Of a stretch of DNA of 41,344 nt, positions 22,108-30,093 are shown piece after piece. Source of the DNA: Lachnospiraceae bacterium UBA5899 (GTDB lineage Bacteria; Bacillota; Clostridia; Lachnospirales; Lachnospiraceae); contig DJEL01000054.1 in NCBI GenBank assembly GCA_002432425.1, positions 1 to 41,344 on the forward strand, written 5' to 3'. A model generated the notes under the pieces. That model was not told where the DNA came from, made no database searches, and saw only the letters and a list, made by a program, of their open reading frames with translations. The position numbers were made by a program, and so were the translations under genes. Every line of letters starts with the position of its first letter. Within the stretch, counting starts at the first letter, position 1.

Positions 22108-22136
22108 TTGACACATTGGTTAGCCTGTGCTAACAT
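22108..22136 (+). promoter_or_regulatory. Promoter with the same GTTAGC-N4-GCTAAC operator
   Basis: -35 TTGACA (22108-22113) and -10 TAACAT (22131-22136) are 17 bp apart. The palindrome GTTAGCCTGTGCTAAC (22119-22134) covers the spacer and overlaps the -10 by four bases, exactly as at 10379-10394. Only the four central bases differ. This implies one regulator for both alpha/beta hydrolases. Confidence 0.78.
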
Positions 22137-22210
22137 TTTTATGGCAAAGCAAGCAGGAATTTGCCCGCTGCCATCATATGGAAAGCAACGGATACAGGGA
22201 GGGAACACGG

Positions 22211-23188
22211 ATGCACGAAAACACAATGCCTGAAAACACAATATCTGAATGCACAATATCTGAATGCACAAGGTATCTTTGTACCTTAGAAAAAGAGGGA
22301 TTTTTAGGAACCTTTTATGAAAGCAAAGCGCCTACCGACAAAGCCATTATACTAGTCGGCGGCAGCGGTGAAAAACGGGAGTTTGTGGAAAAACGTGCCG
22401 AAGCCTTATGGGAAGAAGGCTTTCATGTGCTGTCTTTGGGCTATTATTTATGGAAGCCCCTGTCCCCGCATACCGTCAGCATTCCCATTGACTATGCCGA
22501 AAAAGCAGTGGATTTCCTGAAAAACAAATGCCCGGTTCCTATTGCCAAAATCGGCATGACGGGACTTTCCCTGGGCGCTGCCTACGTCCTGCTTTGCGCT
22601 TCCTATCTGCCCGATATTTCCTGCGTGGTTTCCGTTTCCGGTTTTGATTTCGTGGTGGAAGGCTGCAAAAACATGTTTTTCCGCCAGCACAAATCTTATT
22701 TCTCCTTCCATGGAGAAGATGTGCCCTACGAACCGGCGGAAGCACTTTCCCATTTGAGAAAAACGCTGTGCGCCTGGAAAAAAGACCCTCGTTACGGCTC
22801 CAAAGCCATGAACCGCTTCTATTACAATGAATGCTTTTCCGACCGCACCGATGCCAGCCGCATAAAGGTAGAAAACATCAAGGGCGACGTCCTTCTGCTG
22901 GCTCCGGCTTATGATGATACCTGGCCTTCCGACATTGCCTTTCCCCGCATTATGAAGGTATTGGAGGAAAAACAGTTCCCGTACCGTCATGAATGTGTTA
23001 TTTACGAAAAGGCAAGCCACTATCTGGCAGTCCCTTCCGGCGCAATGGAAGTGAACGGGAAAAAGGAAGAAGATATGTATAAAATTCTTGCCAAATTCAT
23101 GACCATGGAAGCCAAATATCCGGAAGAATGTAAAAAAGCCCGTGAGGAAAGCTGGCAGAAACTGGTTTCTTTTTTCCGGGAATGGTAA
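22211..23188 (+). CDS. Alpha/beta hydrolase of the acyl-CoA thioesterase/BAAT C-terminal type
   Basis: A 325-residue enzyme. The ATG at 22211 has GGGAGGG upstream; a longer frame is not needed. After a repetitive N-terminus, the fold runs from about residue 30: VGGSGEKREF (oxyanion loop), the nucleophile Ser120 in GLSLGAAY, an acid in LAPAYDDTWPS and His in YEKASHYLAVPSG. This resembles the BAAT/acyl-CoA thioester hydrolase C-terminal domain (PF08840). It is likely cytoplasmic. It shares its operator with the hydrolase at 10445, suggesting a common inducer. The substrate is not known. Confidence 0.85.
   Translation: MHENTMPENTISECTISECTRYLCTLEKEGFLGTFYESKAPTDKAIILVGGSGEKREFVEKRAEALWEEGFHVLSLGYYLWKPLSPHTVSIPIDYAEKAVDFLKNKCPVPIAKIGMTGLSLGAAYVLLCASYLPDISCVVSVSGFDFVVEGCKNMFFRQHKSYFSFHGEDVPYEPAEALSHLRKTLCAWKKDPRYGSKAMNRFYYNECFSDRTDASRIKVENIKGDVLLLAPAYDDTWPSDIAFPRIMKVLEEKQFPYRHECVIYEKASHYLAVPSGAMEVNGKKEEDMYKILAKFMTMEAKYPEECKKAREESWQKLVSFFREW
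22217..22270 (+). repeat. 15-bp tandem repeat in the start of the hydrolase gene
   Basis: About 3.6 copies of a 15-bp unit encode ENTMP-ENTIS-ECTIS-ECT. Copies differ by a few bases. The phase of three keeps the frame, so copy-number change by slippage would only lengthen or shorten the N-terminal tail. Confidence 0.75.
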
Positions 23189-23195
23189 ATTTCTA

Positions 23196-23224
23196 TTGAC
23201 ACTTTCAGCATCTTAGTGTATTAT
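23196..23224 (+). promoter_or_regulatory. Promoter of tRNA-Pro
   Basis: -35 TTGACA (23196-23201) and -10 TATTAT (23219-23224) with 17-bp spacing, a strong consensus-like promoter starting near 23231. Confidence 0.82.
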
Positions 23225-23228
23225 TTTA

Positions 23229-23258
23229 ATGTTCGACATAAAGATGTTCGACATAAAG
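23229..23258 (+). repeat. Tandem 15-bp duplication in the tRNA-Pro leader
   Basis: ATGTTCGACATAAAG occurs twice head to tail (23229-23243 and 23244-23258), filling the space between promoter and tRNA. It looks like a recent slippage duplication of the 5' leader. Confidence 0.85.
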
Positions 23259-23332
<74 letters not shown>

Positions 23333-23334
23333 TG

Positions 23335-23370
23335 AAAAAAGCTTGAAAACATTTGTTTTCAAGCTTTTTT
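23335..23370 (+). terminator. Bidirectional terminator
   Basis: Stem GCTTGAAAAC/GTTTTCAAGC (23341-23350 and 23355-23364) with a 4-base loop, flanked by six As and six Ts. It ends tRNA-Pro on the plus strand and the membrane-protein gene on the minus strand. Confidence 0.9.
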
Positions 23371-23411
23371 GTTATAAACCGTTTATTTTTATCCCCTCGT
23401 ATCTCTGCTTC

Positions 23412-24362
23412 TTACATCTGCGGTGTCTGGTAGTTGCCGCCCTGGTATGCGTAATACTGCTGCTGTTCTTCCTGACCCTTGTTGAAAAGCTTCTTGAACT
23501 TTCCGGAGAGTTTGCAGAGCTTATCATATAAATCGAAGGTAATCTGGGTGGTAGGTGCTACTTCCATGTAGGAAACCATCATCTTTACCATCATGTAGCT
23601 GTCGATGAATGCGCTCTTGAATACGGCTGCAAACATGATACCGATGATAAAAGCGAAAATCCATGCATTCTGTACGTCGAAGGCTGCTAAAATGCCAAGG
23701 AAAATGAAGAACGGAAGCGCCCATGTCAGAAGGGTGATACCCATAACGATTAAGGTTGTGATTGCGGCATCCTTTAAGAGCTTCTTCCAGTTCTGGAAGT
23801 AAATAACAACGCCGTCTGCCGCGCTCTTGCATGCGGACTGGTCTTTATGTAAGAAAGTGTAGCCCAGGCAGCATTCATCAACATATCCCAGTGCAATCTG
23901 TACGAACATCTGGGCAAAAGATAAAATGGCGCTGACTCCTGGAATGCCGCCGAGCAGATTGTCTAACTTCTGTAAGCCTTTCTGCAGCTGGCTGACCGCG
24001 CCGGATACCAGTCTGTCTACTACAAAGTAAACGTTTGCTGTGGCAAATCTTTCTTTTACCATGTTTTTCGCAACTTCAAACTGGTTATCGGGTACCTGAC
24101 CGGTTGTAACGGCGGTGGTTACCATTGCCACATGTCCTGCCTTAATCATATAGCCGACATAGTGATTGACAATACCGCTTACCGCTGCCACAATAATCAG
24201 CCAGATCCAGAAGCCGATTACCATGCCGCCGCCCTGACCGAGGCTGCCGAGTCCTAAACAGATAGCCAGCAGTATGATTGAAAAAAGAATAACCGCTGCG
24301 CCAAGTGCGAGCTTAAGCCACACAAACTTCATTGTCTTAAAATAAACATCTCTTGCTTTCAA
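23412..24362 (-). CDS. Membrane protein of unknown function
   Basis: A 316-residue polytopic protein. The start is a TTG at 24362, six bases after GGAGGG. Hydrophobic segments lie near 14-38, 47-68, 145-160, 205-228 and 232-255. A central amphipathic region (about 85-140) has SGAVSQLQKGLQKLDNLLGG. The tail is Gln/Tyr-rich (EEQQQYYAYQGGNYQTPQM). It is broadly like choline-transporter-like or DUF-type bacterial integral membrane proteins, but I do not recognise the family with confidence. A TATAAT box precedes it near 24402. It is transcribed alone, between the tRNA-Pro terminator and the cysteine desulfurase gene. Confidence 0.8.
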   Translation of the reverse strand: MKARDVYFKTMKFVWLKLALGAAVILFSIILLAICLGLGSLGQGGGMVIGFWIWLIIVAAVSGIVNHYVGYMIKAGHVAMVTTAVTTGQVPDNQFEVAKNMVKERFATANVYFVVDRLVSGAVSQLQKGLQKLDNLLGGIPGVSAILSFAQMFVQIALGYVDECCLGYTFLHKDQSACKSAADGVVIYFQNWKKLLKDAAITTLIVMGITLLTWALPFFIFLGILAAFDVQNAWIFAFIIGIMFAAVFKSAFIDSYMMVKMMVSYMEVAPTTQITFDLYDKLCKLSGKFKKLFNKGQEEQQQYYAYQGGNYQTPQM

Positions 24363-24481
24363 TTTTTTCCCTCCATAAGGTTATTTTCAAACTACATTCT
24401 TATTATATGGAAATGGGAAAGAAATTTCTATCATGATATTTTGCACTTTTGTGCGCTAATTCATCAAAAAGGGTGCACGTT

Positions 24482-25672
24482 TCAGGGGAGAATAAATTTT
24501 TCGCCGCCTTCCGCCTTCTTTTTCCAGGAAGGGGAACGGCCTCTTAAACATTCCACAGCCGCCGTTACTTCTTTTATAATAATGTCTGTTTCTTCTTCGG
24601 TATTATAATCGCTTAATGTCAGGCGCAGGGCGCTGTTCGCAATCTCCCCGGGTCTGCCTAATGCCAGCAGCACATGGCTGGGGTCTAAGGAACCGGAAGT
24701 GCAGGCGGAACCTGCCGAGGCACAGATGCCCTTGGAGTCCAGCAATACCAGTAAGGTTTCTCCGTCCACTCCTTCAAAGCTGAAGTTCACGTTTCCGGGC
24801 AGCCGGTGCTCCCTGTCACCGTTCAAAATGGAATGAGGAATTTGCGACAGACCCGCAATCAGCTTGTCCCGCATAGCCTGCACCCGGCTGCTTATTTCTT
24901 CCAGGTGTGCCGAACATTCCTTAAGGGCTGCCGCCATGCCCACAATGGCGGGAACATTTTCCGTGCCGGCACGTTTGCCTCTTTCCTGGGTGCCGCCTTC
25001 TATCAGATTTGTCAGCAGAATGCCCTTTTTCACATAAAGTGCGCCCACGCCCTTGGGTCCGTGAAACTTGTGAGCGGATAAAGAAAGCATGTCGATATTC
25101 TGCTCCGTAACCGATATGGGCAGATGACCCACTGCCTGCACGGCGTCTGTGTGAAATAAAATGCCCCTTTCACGACAAACAGCCCCAATCTCCCCTATGG
25201 GAAGAATAGAGCCTACTTCATTATTTGCATACATAACCGTCACCAGACAGGTATCGTCGCGGATAGCCTCCCGCACCTGCCCGGGTGTAATATTTCCCTG
25301 CTCTCCCACAGGTAAAAGCTCCACCGTAAAACCCTGCTCCTCTAACTTTTTCAGAGTATGCAGTACGGCATGGTGCTCAAATGCCGTGGAAATAATGTGC
25401 TTTTTTCCTGCCTTTTCGCCGAGTTTGGCTGCCGACAGGATTGCCTGATTGTCCGCTTCGCTGCCTCCGGAGGTGAAATAAATCTCCTTGGGGGAGCAGC
25501 CTAAGCATCCGGCTATCGCATTACGGGAACTGTCCAGCGCATCCGCCGCCTTTTGTCCCACTGCATGAAGACTGGACGGATTGCCGTAGTATTCCCGTAA
25601 AAAGGGGAGCATGGCGTTAAGAGCCGTTTCGCTCATTTTTGTGGTTGCCGCATTGTCTGCGTATATCTGCAT
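24482..25672 (-). CDS. Cysteine desulfurase, NifS/IscS family
   Basis: A 396-residue PLP enzyme that takes sulfur from cysteine for Fe-S clusters, tRNA thiolation or other uses. The PLP lysine lies in LSLSAHKFHGPKGVG. The active-site cysteine lies in SAGSACTSGSLDPSHV, a short-loop arrangement typical of class I (IscS/NifS). The N-terminus MQIYADNAATTKMSETALNA is standard. AAGGAGGAGC precedes the start. The C-terminal tail (GRSPSWKKKAEGGEKF) is slightly long. No scaffold IscU gene is adjacent, so the sulfur acceptor is unknown. It follows the oligopeptidase gene by 67 bases and may be co-transcribed. Confidence 0.93.
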   Translation of the reverse strand: MQIYADNAATTKMSETALNAMLPFLREYYGNPSSLHAVGQKAADALDSSRNAIAGCLGCSPKEIYFTSGGSEADNQAILSAAKLGEKAGKKHIISTAFEHHAVLHTLKKLEEQGFTVELLPVGEQGNITPGQVREAIRDDTCLVTVMYANNEVGSILPIGEIGAVCRERGILFHTDAVQAVGHLPISVTEQNIDMLSLSAHKFHGPKGVGALYVKKGILLTNLIEGGTQERGKRAGTENVPAIVGMAAALKECSAHLEEISSRVQAMRDKLIAGLSQIPHSILNGDREHRLPGNVNFSFEGVDGETLLVLLDSKGICASAGSACTSGSLDPSHVLLALGRPGEIANSALRLTLSDYNTEEETDIIIKEVTAAVECLRGRSPSWKKKAEGGEKFILP

Positions 25673-25739
25673 TTTCCATGCTCCTCCTTTTTATTACTTT
25701 ATTTAAGTTTTGCCTGAGAGCTCTTGTTTACTCTCTTCT

Positions 25740-27416
25740 TTAAAGTCCTAATTTTTTCTCCAGCTTGGCAACAACATCTTTGATGCAGCCGTCCTTGAAC
25801 GGGCTTACCAGTCCGACCTCTTCTACCATGTTGGTGAAGAAATCGCTTGCGGACAGGTAGCAGAGCTTTAAGTAGCTGTCCCATGCAGACTTGAAGTTTT
25901 CGTCCATTTTTGCCTTATACTGCAGAGCGTCTGTCTGTGCAATACAGTAATCGATATAGTAGAACGGAGACATGTAAATGTGCTGCTGTTTCTGCCAGAA
26001 ACCGCCCTTGGAGAAGAATTTTGCATCGCCGAAATCCCAGTGAGGCTTGTATTCCTGCTGTAATTTCTTCCAAGCGGCATGTCTTTCCGCCGGAGTCATT
26101 TCGGGATTTTCGTATACGATATGCTGAAATTCATCTACCATACAGCCGTAAGGGATAAATGCCACAGCATCCTCTAAATGCATTTCTCTGTAATCATCCG
26201 CTCTGTCGCCGAAGAAGAGTTCCATCCAGTCGCCGGTGAAAAATTCCATGGACATGGAGTGTGTTTCCGCGGTTTCCATGGTAATGTCGCGATGCTCCTG
26301 AATAGGGTCCTTGCCGGATAAAAATCCCTGGAACGCATGACCGCATTCATGAGTTATGACATCAACGTCACCTTCTGTGCCGTTAAAGTTTGCAAAGATA
26401 AACGGAGAATTATAGTCGGGCAGGTAAGTCATATAGCCGCCTGCTCTCTTGGTCTTTCTGCCGAGAACATCGAAAAGCTCATTCTCCATCATGAAGTCAA
26501 AGAATTCCTTGGTTTCGGGAGAAAGCTCTGCGTACATCTTCTGTCCGTTCTTCAAAATGTCTTCGGGCGTGCCGATAGGCTTGGGATTTCCTTCCTTAAA
26601 ATAAACACCTTCGTCAATGTAGGAAAGCTTTTCCAGGCCCAGTCTCTGTCTTCTTCTGTCATGCAGCTTTTCCGCAAAAGGTACAAAATCCTTCTTAATC
26701 TGTTTACGGAAGTTTTCCACTTCATCCTTGCCGTAGCAGTTACGCTGCATACGGTAGTAGCCTAAGGTAACATAGTTGTCGTAGCCAAGTGCCTTTGCCT
26801 GTGCATCCCTGTTCTTGACAAGCTTGTCATAAATTTCATCCAGCTTGTCTGCGTTTGCTTCAAAGAAATCTGACATCTTGTCCCATGCTTTCTGACGGAT
26901 TTGTCTGTCAGGGCTGATGGTGTAAGGACGGAGTAAGGAAAGGTTTAATTCTTCGCCTTCCCAGTCGATTTTTGCGGAAGCAATCAGCTTCGCATACTCG
27001 GTTACCAGCGCATTTTCTTCCTGCATCAGAGGAATGAGCTTGGCATCGAAGGACTTTAAGGAAAGTTCAATGTTCTTAAAGGCTACGGGACCGATTTTCT
27101 CAATCAGATAATCCTTGTAGGGAGACTCATAGAGTTTTTTCTTGTATGCTACTACCAGATTTTCCAGTTCGGGCATCTTTTCATCATAGAAATCCTGCTC
27201 TGCGCCGTAAAATTCATCCGCGGTATCCACATCATGGCGAATATGTGCAATGGTAATGTTGGTTGCCACTGTGTCATAAAGTGCATAAAATTTTTTGTGG
27301 ACAGCGAACTGCTCTTCGCCGCTTTTTGCTGCGTCCAGCTCTGCCATCAGAGCCTTCATGTCTTCCGTAACTTTATCAAAGTCCACTCTCTTGTAGGGCA
27401 TGTCCTTAAATTTCAT
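25740..27416 (-). CDS. M3-family oligoendopeptidase (PepF-like)
   Basis: A 558-residue zinc peptidase. The HExxH motif is in DVITHECGHAFQGFL, with the third ligand in MEFF/ETHSMSMEFFTGDWME, the M3B pattern. These cytoplasmic enzymes cut oligopeptides of about 5-20 residues. The length matches the clostridial M3 oligoendopeptidase group (about 560). The start is set at 27416 (MKFKDMPYK), after AGAAGG; a longer frame to 27434 is not supported. The ribosome site lies in the 3' arm of a 22-bp RNA hairpin (27422-27482) that could act as terminator and translation block. Confidence 0.93.
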   Translation of the reverse strand: MKFKDMPYKRVDFDKVTEDMKALMAELDAAKSGEEQFAVHKKFYALYDTVATNITIAHIRHDVDTADEFYGAEQDFYDEKMPELENLVVAYKKKLYESPYKDYLIEKIGPVAFKNIELSLKSFDAKLIPLMQEENALVTEYAKLIASAKIDWEGEELNLSLLRPYTISPDRQIRQKAWDKMSDFFEANADKLDEIYDKLVKNRDAQAKALGYDNYVTLGYYRMQRNCYGKDEVENFRKQIKKDFVPFAEKLHDRRRQRLGLEKLSYIDEGVYFKEGNPKPIGTPEDILKNGQKMYAELSPETKEFFDFMMENELFDVLGRKTKRAGGYMTYLPDYNSPFIFANFNGTEGDVDVITHECGHAFQGFLSGKDPIQEHRDITMETAETHSMSMEFFTGDWMELFFGDRADDYREMHLEDAVAFIPYGCMVDEFQHIVYENPEMTPAERHAAWKKLQQEYKPHWDFGDAKFFSKGGFWQKQQHIYMSPFYYIDYCIAQTDALQYKAKMDENFKSAWDSYLKLCYLSASDFFTNMVEEVGLVSPFKDGCIKDVVAKLEKKLGL

Positions 27417-27421
27417 AAAAA

Positions 27422-27482
27422 AACCTTCTTTCACTATAAGATATATAACTACTGTATCTCTATCTTATAATGAAAGAAGGTT
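27422..27482 (-). terminator. 22-bp hairpin overlapping the oligopeptidase ribosome site
   Basis: Arms 27422-27443 and 27461-27482 pair along 22 bases with a 17-base loop. In the minus-strand RNA the single non-Watson-Crick pair is G-U, whereas in plus-strand RNA it would be a C-A mismatch. A T-run follows directly, just before the ATG. It can end transcription from hsp20 and also hide the downstream ribosome site. Confidence 0.75.
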
Positions 27483-27582
27483 CTTTTCAACTTAAAACTT
27501 TATAAACCCACTCATTGGTATCATTCCTTTGTGTCAGGGAACTTGCCTTGTCCGGCAAGCCCCGCTGTTTTATCCTGCCGCT

Positions 27583-28032
27583 TTATCCTTCAATGGCGAT
27601 ATGTTTCTTCTGCTCTACTGCCTTAGCTTCCTTCTTGGGAATAGACAGTTTCAGAATACCGTTTTTATATTTCGCCTTGATATCATCTTCGGTAATACCG
27701 TCACCGACATAGAAGCTTCTGCTCATGCTGCCGGCATAACGTTCCTTACGGATGTATTTGCCTTTCTTATCCTCTTCGTCCTTATCAAGACCCTTGGAAG
27801 CGGAAATGGTAAGATAACCGTCTGTCAGATCCAGATTCAGTTCGTCTTTCTTGAAGCCGGGCAGATCAATGTCTACTTCGTAACCGGTCTCATGCTCCTT
27901 TACATCCGTCTTCATCATATTTTTAGCTTTCTTGCCATACAGAGGATTACGTTTACCAAAGAAATCATCCTCGAACGGGAAGTCCATCATCTCATCAAAT
28001 AAATCTTCACCAAAAATGCTGGGTAACATCAT
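27583..28032 (-). CDS. Hsp20-family small heat-shock protein (copy 1)
   Basis: A 149-residue small heat-shock protein with an alpha-crystallin domain at about 45-140 (TGYEVDIDLPGFKKDELNLD, then GILKLSIPKK; the final KHIAIEG tail binds neighbouring subunits). It is an ATP-independent holdase that keeps unfolding proteins soluble for DnaK/DnaJ. It is nearly the same as the copy at 29328, including TISASKGLDKDEEDKKGK. AAGGAGGAATG precedes the start. Its promoter carries a CIRCE element, so HrcA should repress it until heat stress. Confidence 0.93.
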   Translation of the reverse strand: MMLPSIFGEDLFDEMMDFPFEDDFFGKRNPLYGKKAKNMMKTDVKEHETGYEVDIDLPGFKKDELNLDLTDGYLTISASKGLDKDEEDKKGKYIRKERYAGSMSRSFYVGDGITEDDIKAKYKNGILKLSIPKKEAKAVEQKKHIAIEG

Positions 28033-28158
28033 AAGTCATTCCTCCTTCTATGAGCAGTACAGCTTTGCTGTAACTGTCCGGAAACTTTGTTTTCGAAAAC
28101 TTTTCTGTTACACTAATGGGAACTCTGGAACTTTTCTCTCTTCCTTTGTTCTAACTGT

Positions 28159-28201
28159 GTTATAACACATATTGTTAGCACTGTCAAGAGGCGAGTGCTG
28201 A
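28159..28201 (-). promoter_or_regulatory. CIRCE operator and promoter of hsp20 copy 1
   Basis: TTAGCACTG-N9-GAGTGCTGA (28175-28201) matches CIRCE (TTAGCACTC-N9-GAGTGCTAA) at 16 of 18 arm bases. The minus-strand -35 TTGACA (28182-28187) lies in the element and the -10 TATAAC (28159-28164) is 17 bp away. HrcA binding would block the promoter. Confidence 0.9.
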
Positions 28202-28248
28202 TTTTTTGTGAAAAATCTGTGAACTTATATCTGCGGAAGTGTACCGGA

Positions 28249-29238
28249 TTATACGGCTTTTGCATATTCCTGTAACTTCTGTTTGGCATCGGCGCTTAAA
28301 TTCTTAGGAACGCGAATCTGGATAACTGCGTACTCATCGCCTTTCTGGGAAGGATTTTTCATGGAAACAATGCCCTTGCCCTTCAGACGTATCTTGGTGC
28401 CGCACTGGGTTCCTTCTTTAATTTTGCAGCTTACCCTGCCGTTCAGGGTGGGAACTATCGTTTCGCCGCCGAGAACTGCGGTTTCAAAAGGAATTTCCAC
28501 GGTGGTGTAAATGTCCATGCCCCTCCGTTCAAAACCGGGCTTGCTCTGAACCGTAACTTCCAGAAGCAGGCTACCGGCTCCGCCGCCGTTTTGTCCGGGC
28601 ATACCCTTGCCCTTCAGACGTATTTTCTGACCGGAGTCAATGCCCGCGGGAATGTGTACCTGCAGGGACTGCTCGCTGCCGTCCGGAGCACGGAAACGGA
28701 TAACCTTGTCCGCACCGAGTGCCGCTTCTTCAAAGCTGACATCCACTTTGGCAAGCACATCTTCGCCATCCCGTGAACGGCTGCGGCCCTTTCTGCTGCC
28801 GCCGAAGAAACCGTCAAAAATGTCATCCAAATTGTCGCCGGTATAATAATATTCCTGATAGCCGTCGCCGGAATTTCCGTTAAAGTGGAAGCCGCCGCTG
28901 CCAAAGCCACCGAAACCCTTCCCGCCAAAGCCACTGCTGCCGAAACCACCGAATCCTCCGGTGCCTCCGAAACCGCCGGAACTGTACGCACCGCCCTGAC
29001 CGGCGCCTTCGTCAAAGGCTGCGTGGCCGAACTGGTCGTACAGCTTACGTTTCTCTTTATCGTTCAACACCTCATACGCTTCGGTAACTTCCTTAAAAAG
29101 CTCCTCTGCCTTGGGGTCGTCCTTATTCATATCGGGGTGATATTTCTTTGCCAGCTTCCGGTATGCCTTTTTGATTTCTGCATCCGTTGCCGACTTATTC
29201 ACGCCTAAAACCTCATAATAATCTCTTTTCTGTGCCAT
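28249..29238 (-). CDS. DnaJ-class J-domain protein, CbpA-like
   Basis: A 329-residue type II J-protein. The J domain (1-70) has the HPD motif in KKYHPDMNKDDP. A Gly/Phe-rich region follows (about 85-140, GGFGGTGGFGGFGSSG). There is no CxxCxGxG zinc-finger domain, which separates it from true DnaJ. Two C-terminal beta domains (GQKIRLKGKGMPGQNGG, GTKIRLKGKGIVSM) bind clients. It stimulates DnaK ATP hydrolysis. The start at 29238 has GGGAGGG; a longer frame is not supported. It lies between two hsp20 genes on the same strand; a terminator precedes it, so it needs read-through or its own promoter. Confidence 0.92.
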   Translation of the reverse strand: MAQKRDYYEVLGVNKSATDAEIKKAYRKLAKKYHPDMNKDDPKAEELFKEVTEAYEVLNDKEKRKLYDQFGHAAFDEGAGQGGAYSSGGFGGTGGFGGFGSSGFGGKGFGGFGSGGFHFNGNSGDGYQEYYYTGDNLDDIFDGFFGGSRKGRSRSRDGEDVLAKVDVSFEEAALGADKVIRFRAPDGSEQSLQVHIPAGIDSGQKIRLKGKGMPGQNGGGAGSLLLEVTVQSKPGFERRGMDIYTTVEIPFETAVLGGETIVPTLNGRVSCKIKEGTQCGTKIRLKGKGIVSMKNPSQKGDEYAVIQIRVPKNLSADAKQKLQEYAKAV

Positions 29239-29288
29239 GTCCTCTATCCCTCCCTTCGTGCTCTGCACTCCCTGTAATCTAATGATAG

Positions 29289-29318
29289 AAAAAATGCCCC
29301 GGAGTTTGTCCCGGGGCA
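29289..29318 (-). terminator. Terminator after hsp20 copy 2
   Basis: Stem TGCCCCGG/CCGGGGCA (29295-29302 and 29311-29318), 8-base loop, followed on the minus strand by six Ts. It lies 10 bases past the hsp20 stop and before the J-protein gene. Confidence 0.85.
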
Positions 29319-29327
29319 GCTTTTTGT

Positions 29328-29768
29328 TTAGCCTTCAATGGCGACATGCTTCTTGGTTTCCACTGCTTTTGCTTCCTTCTTGGGAACATCCAGCCGTAAT
29401 ACACCGTTTTCGAATTTCGCATGAATGTCTTCTTCGGTTACATAATCACCCACATAGAAACTTCGGCTCATTGCGCCTGCATAACGCTCCTGACGGATGA
29501 ATTTGCCTTTCTTGTCTTCTTCATCCTTGTCAAGACCCTTGGAGGCGGAAATGGTCAGGTAACCGTTTTCCAACTCAACGTTAATTTCATCTTTCTTGAA
29601 GCCGGGCAGGTCAATCATAATTTCGTAGCCGTTGTCCAACTCCCTGACATCGGTCTTCATAATCTGTTTTGCATGTTTGCCATACAGCTCCTTGCTTACA
29701 TCGGGGAATGCAAAACCATCCATAAAGTCATCAAAAATATCTCTACCAAATACACTGGGCATCATCAT
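29328..29768 (-). CDS. Hsp20-family small heat-shock protein (copy 2)
   Basis: A 146-residue alpha-crystallin-domain chaperone, closely similar to the copy at 27583. The start MMPSVFGRDIFDDFMDGFAF aligns with MLPSIFGEDLFDEMMDFPFE of the other, and SRSFYVGD and the C-terminal KHVAIEG tail are shared. The divergent N-terminal arm, which sets oligomer assembly and client choice, differs most. The upstream DNA, including the CIRCE-promoter block, is also duplicated. It ends in a strong terminator. Confidence 0.93.
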   Translation of the reverse strand: MMMPSVFGRDIFDDFMDGFAFPDVSKELYGKHAKQIMKTDVRELDNGYEIMIDLPGFKKDEINVELENGYLTISASKGLDKDEEDKKGKFIRQERYAGAMSRSFYVGDYVTEEDIHAKFENGVLRLDVPKKEAKAVETKKHVAIEG

Positions 29769-29891
29769 AAGTCCTTCCTCCTTCTATAACCGCACAACTT
29801 TCATTGTGCAAAAATGGAAACCTTCGTTCCATTTGTTTACATTTTTATTTTGGAACTCCGGAACTTTTCTCTCTTCCTTTGTTCTATGTGT

Positions 29892-29934
29892 ACTATAACA
29901 CTTATTGTTAGCACTGTCAAGAGGTGAGTGCTAA
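29892..29934 (-). promoter_or_regulatory. CIRCE operator and promoter of hsp20 copy 2
   Basis: TTAGCACTG-N9-GAGTGCTAA (29908-29934) matches CIRCE at 17 of 18 arm bases. The minus-strand -35 TTGACA (29915-29920) lies inside it; -10 TATAGT (29892-29897) is 17 bp further. The block closely copies the one at 28159-28201. Confidence 0.92.
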
Positions 29935-30020
29935 TATAATTATAAAGAAATTATAAACAAAAAATAAACTGCCTTACTGATGCCTTATTTACATTTTATT
30001 TGCATAAAATACAAATGATA

Positions 30021-30049
30021 TTCCCATTCTTGATGTTTTATGCTATACT
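30021..30049 (+). promoter_or_regulatory. Probable promoter of the NSS transporter
   Basis: -10 TATACT (30044-30049) with a weak -35 TTCCCA (30021-30026) at 17 bp. The rest of 29935-30093 is A+T-rich with no riboswitch-like fold that I could see. Confidence 0.5.
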
Positions 30050-30093
30050 TGAAGCGCCGTTTTGCAAAATAATGTATAAAAAAGGAGATTTTT

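Noticed and set aside
25707..25737. Sequence CTCTCAGGCAAAA on the minus strand before the cysteine desulfurase gene resembles the end of a glycine riboswitch.
   Set aside because: The conserved aptamer core is missing and the whole stem spans about 30 bases, so it cannot be a glycine sensor; at most a chance match or remnant.
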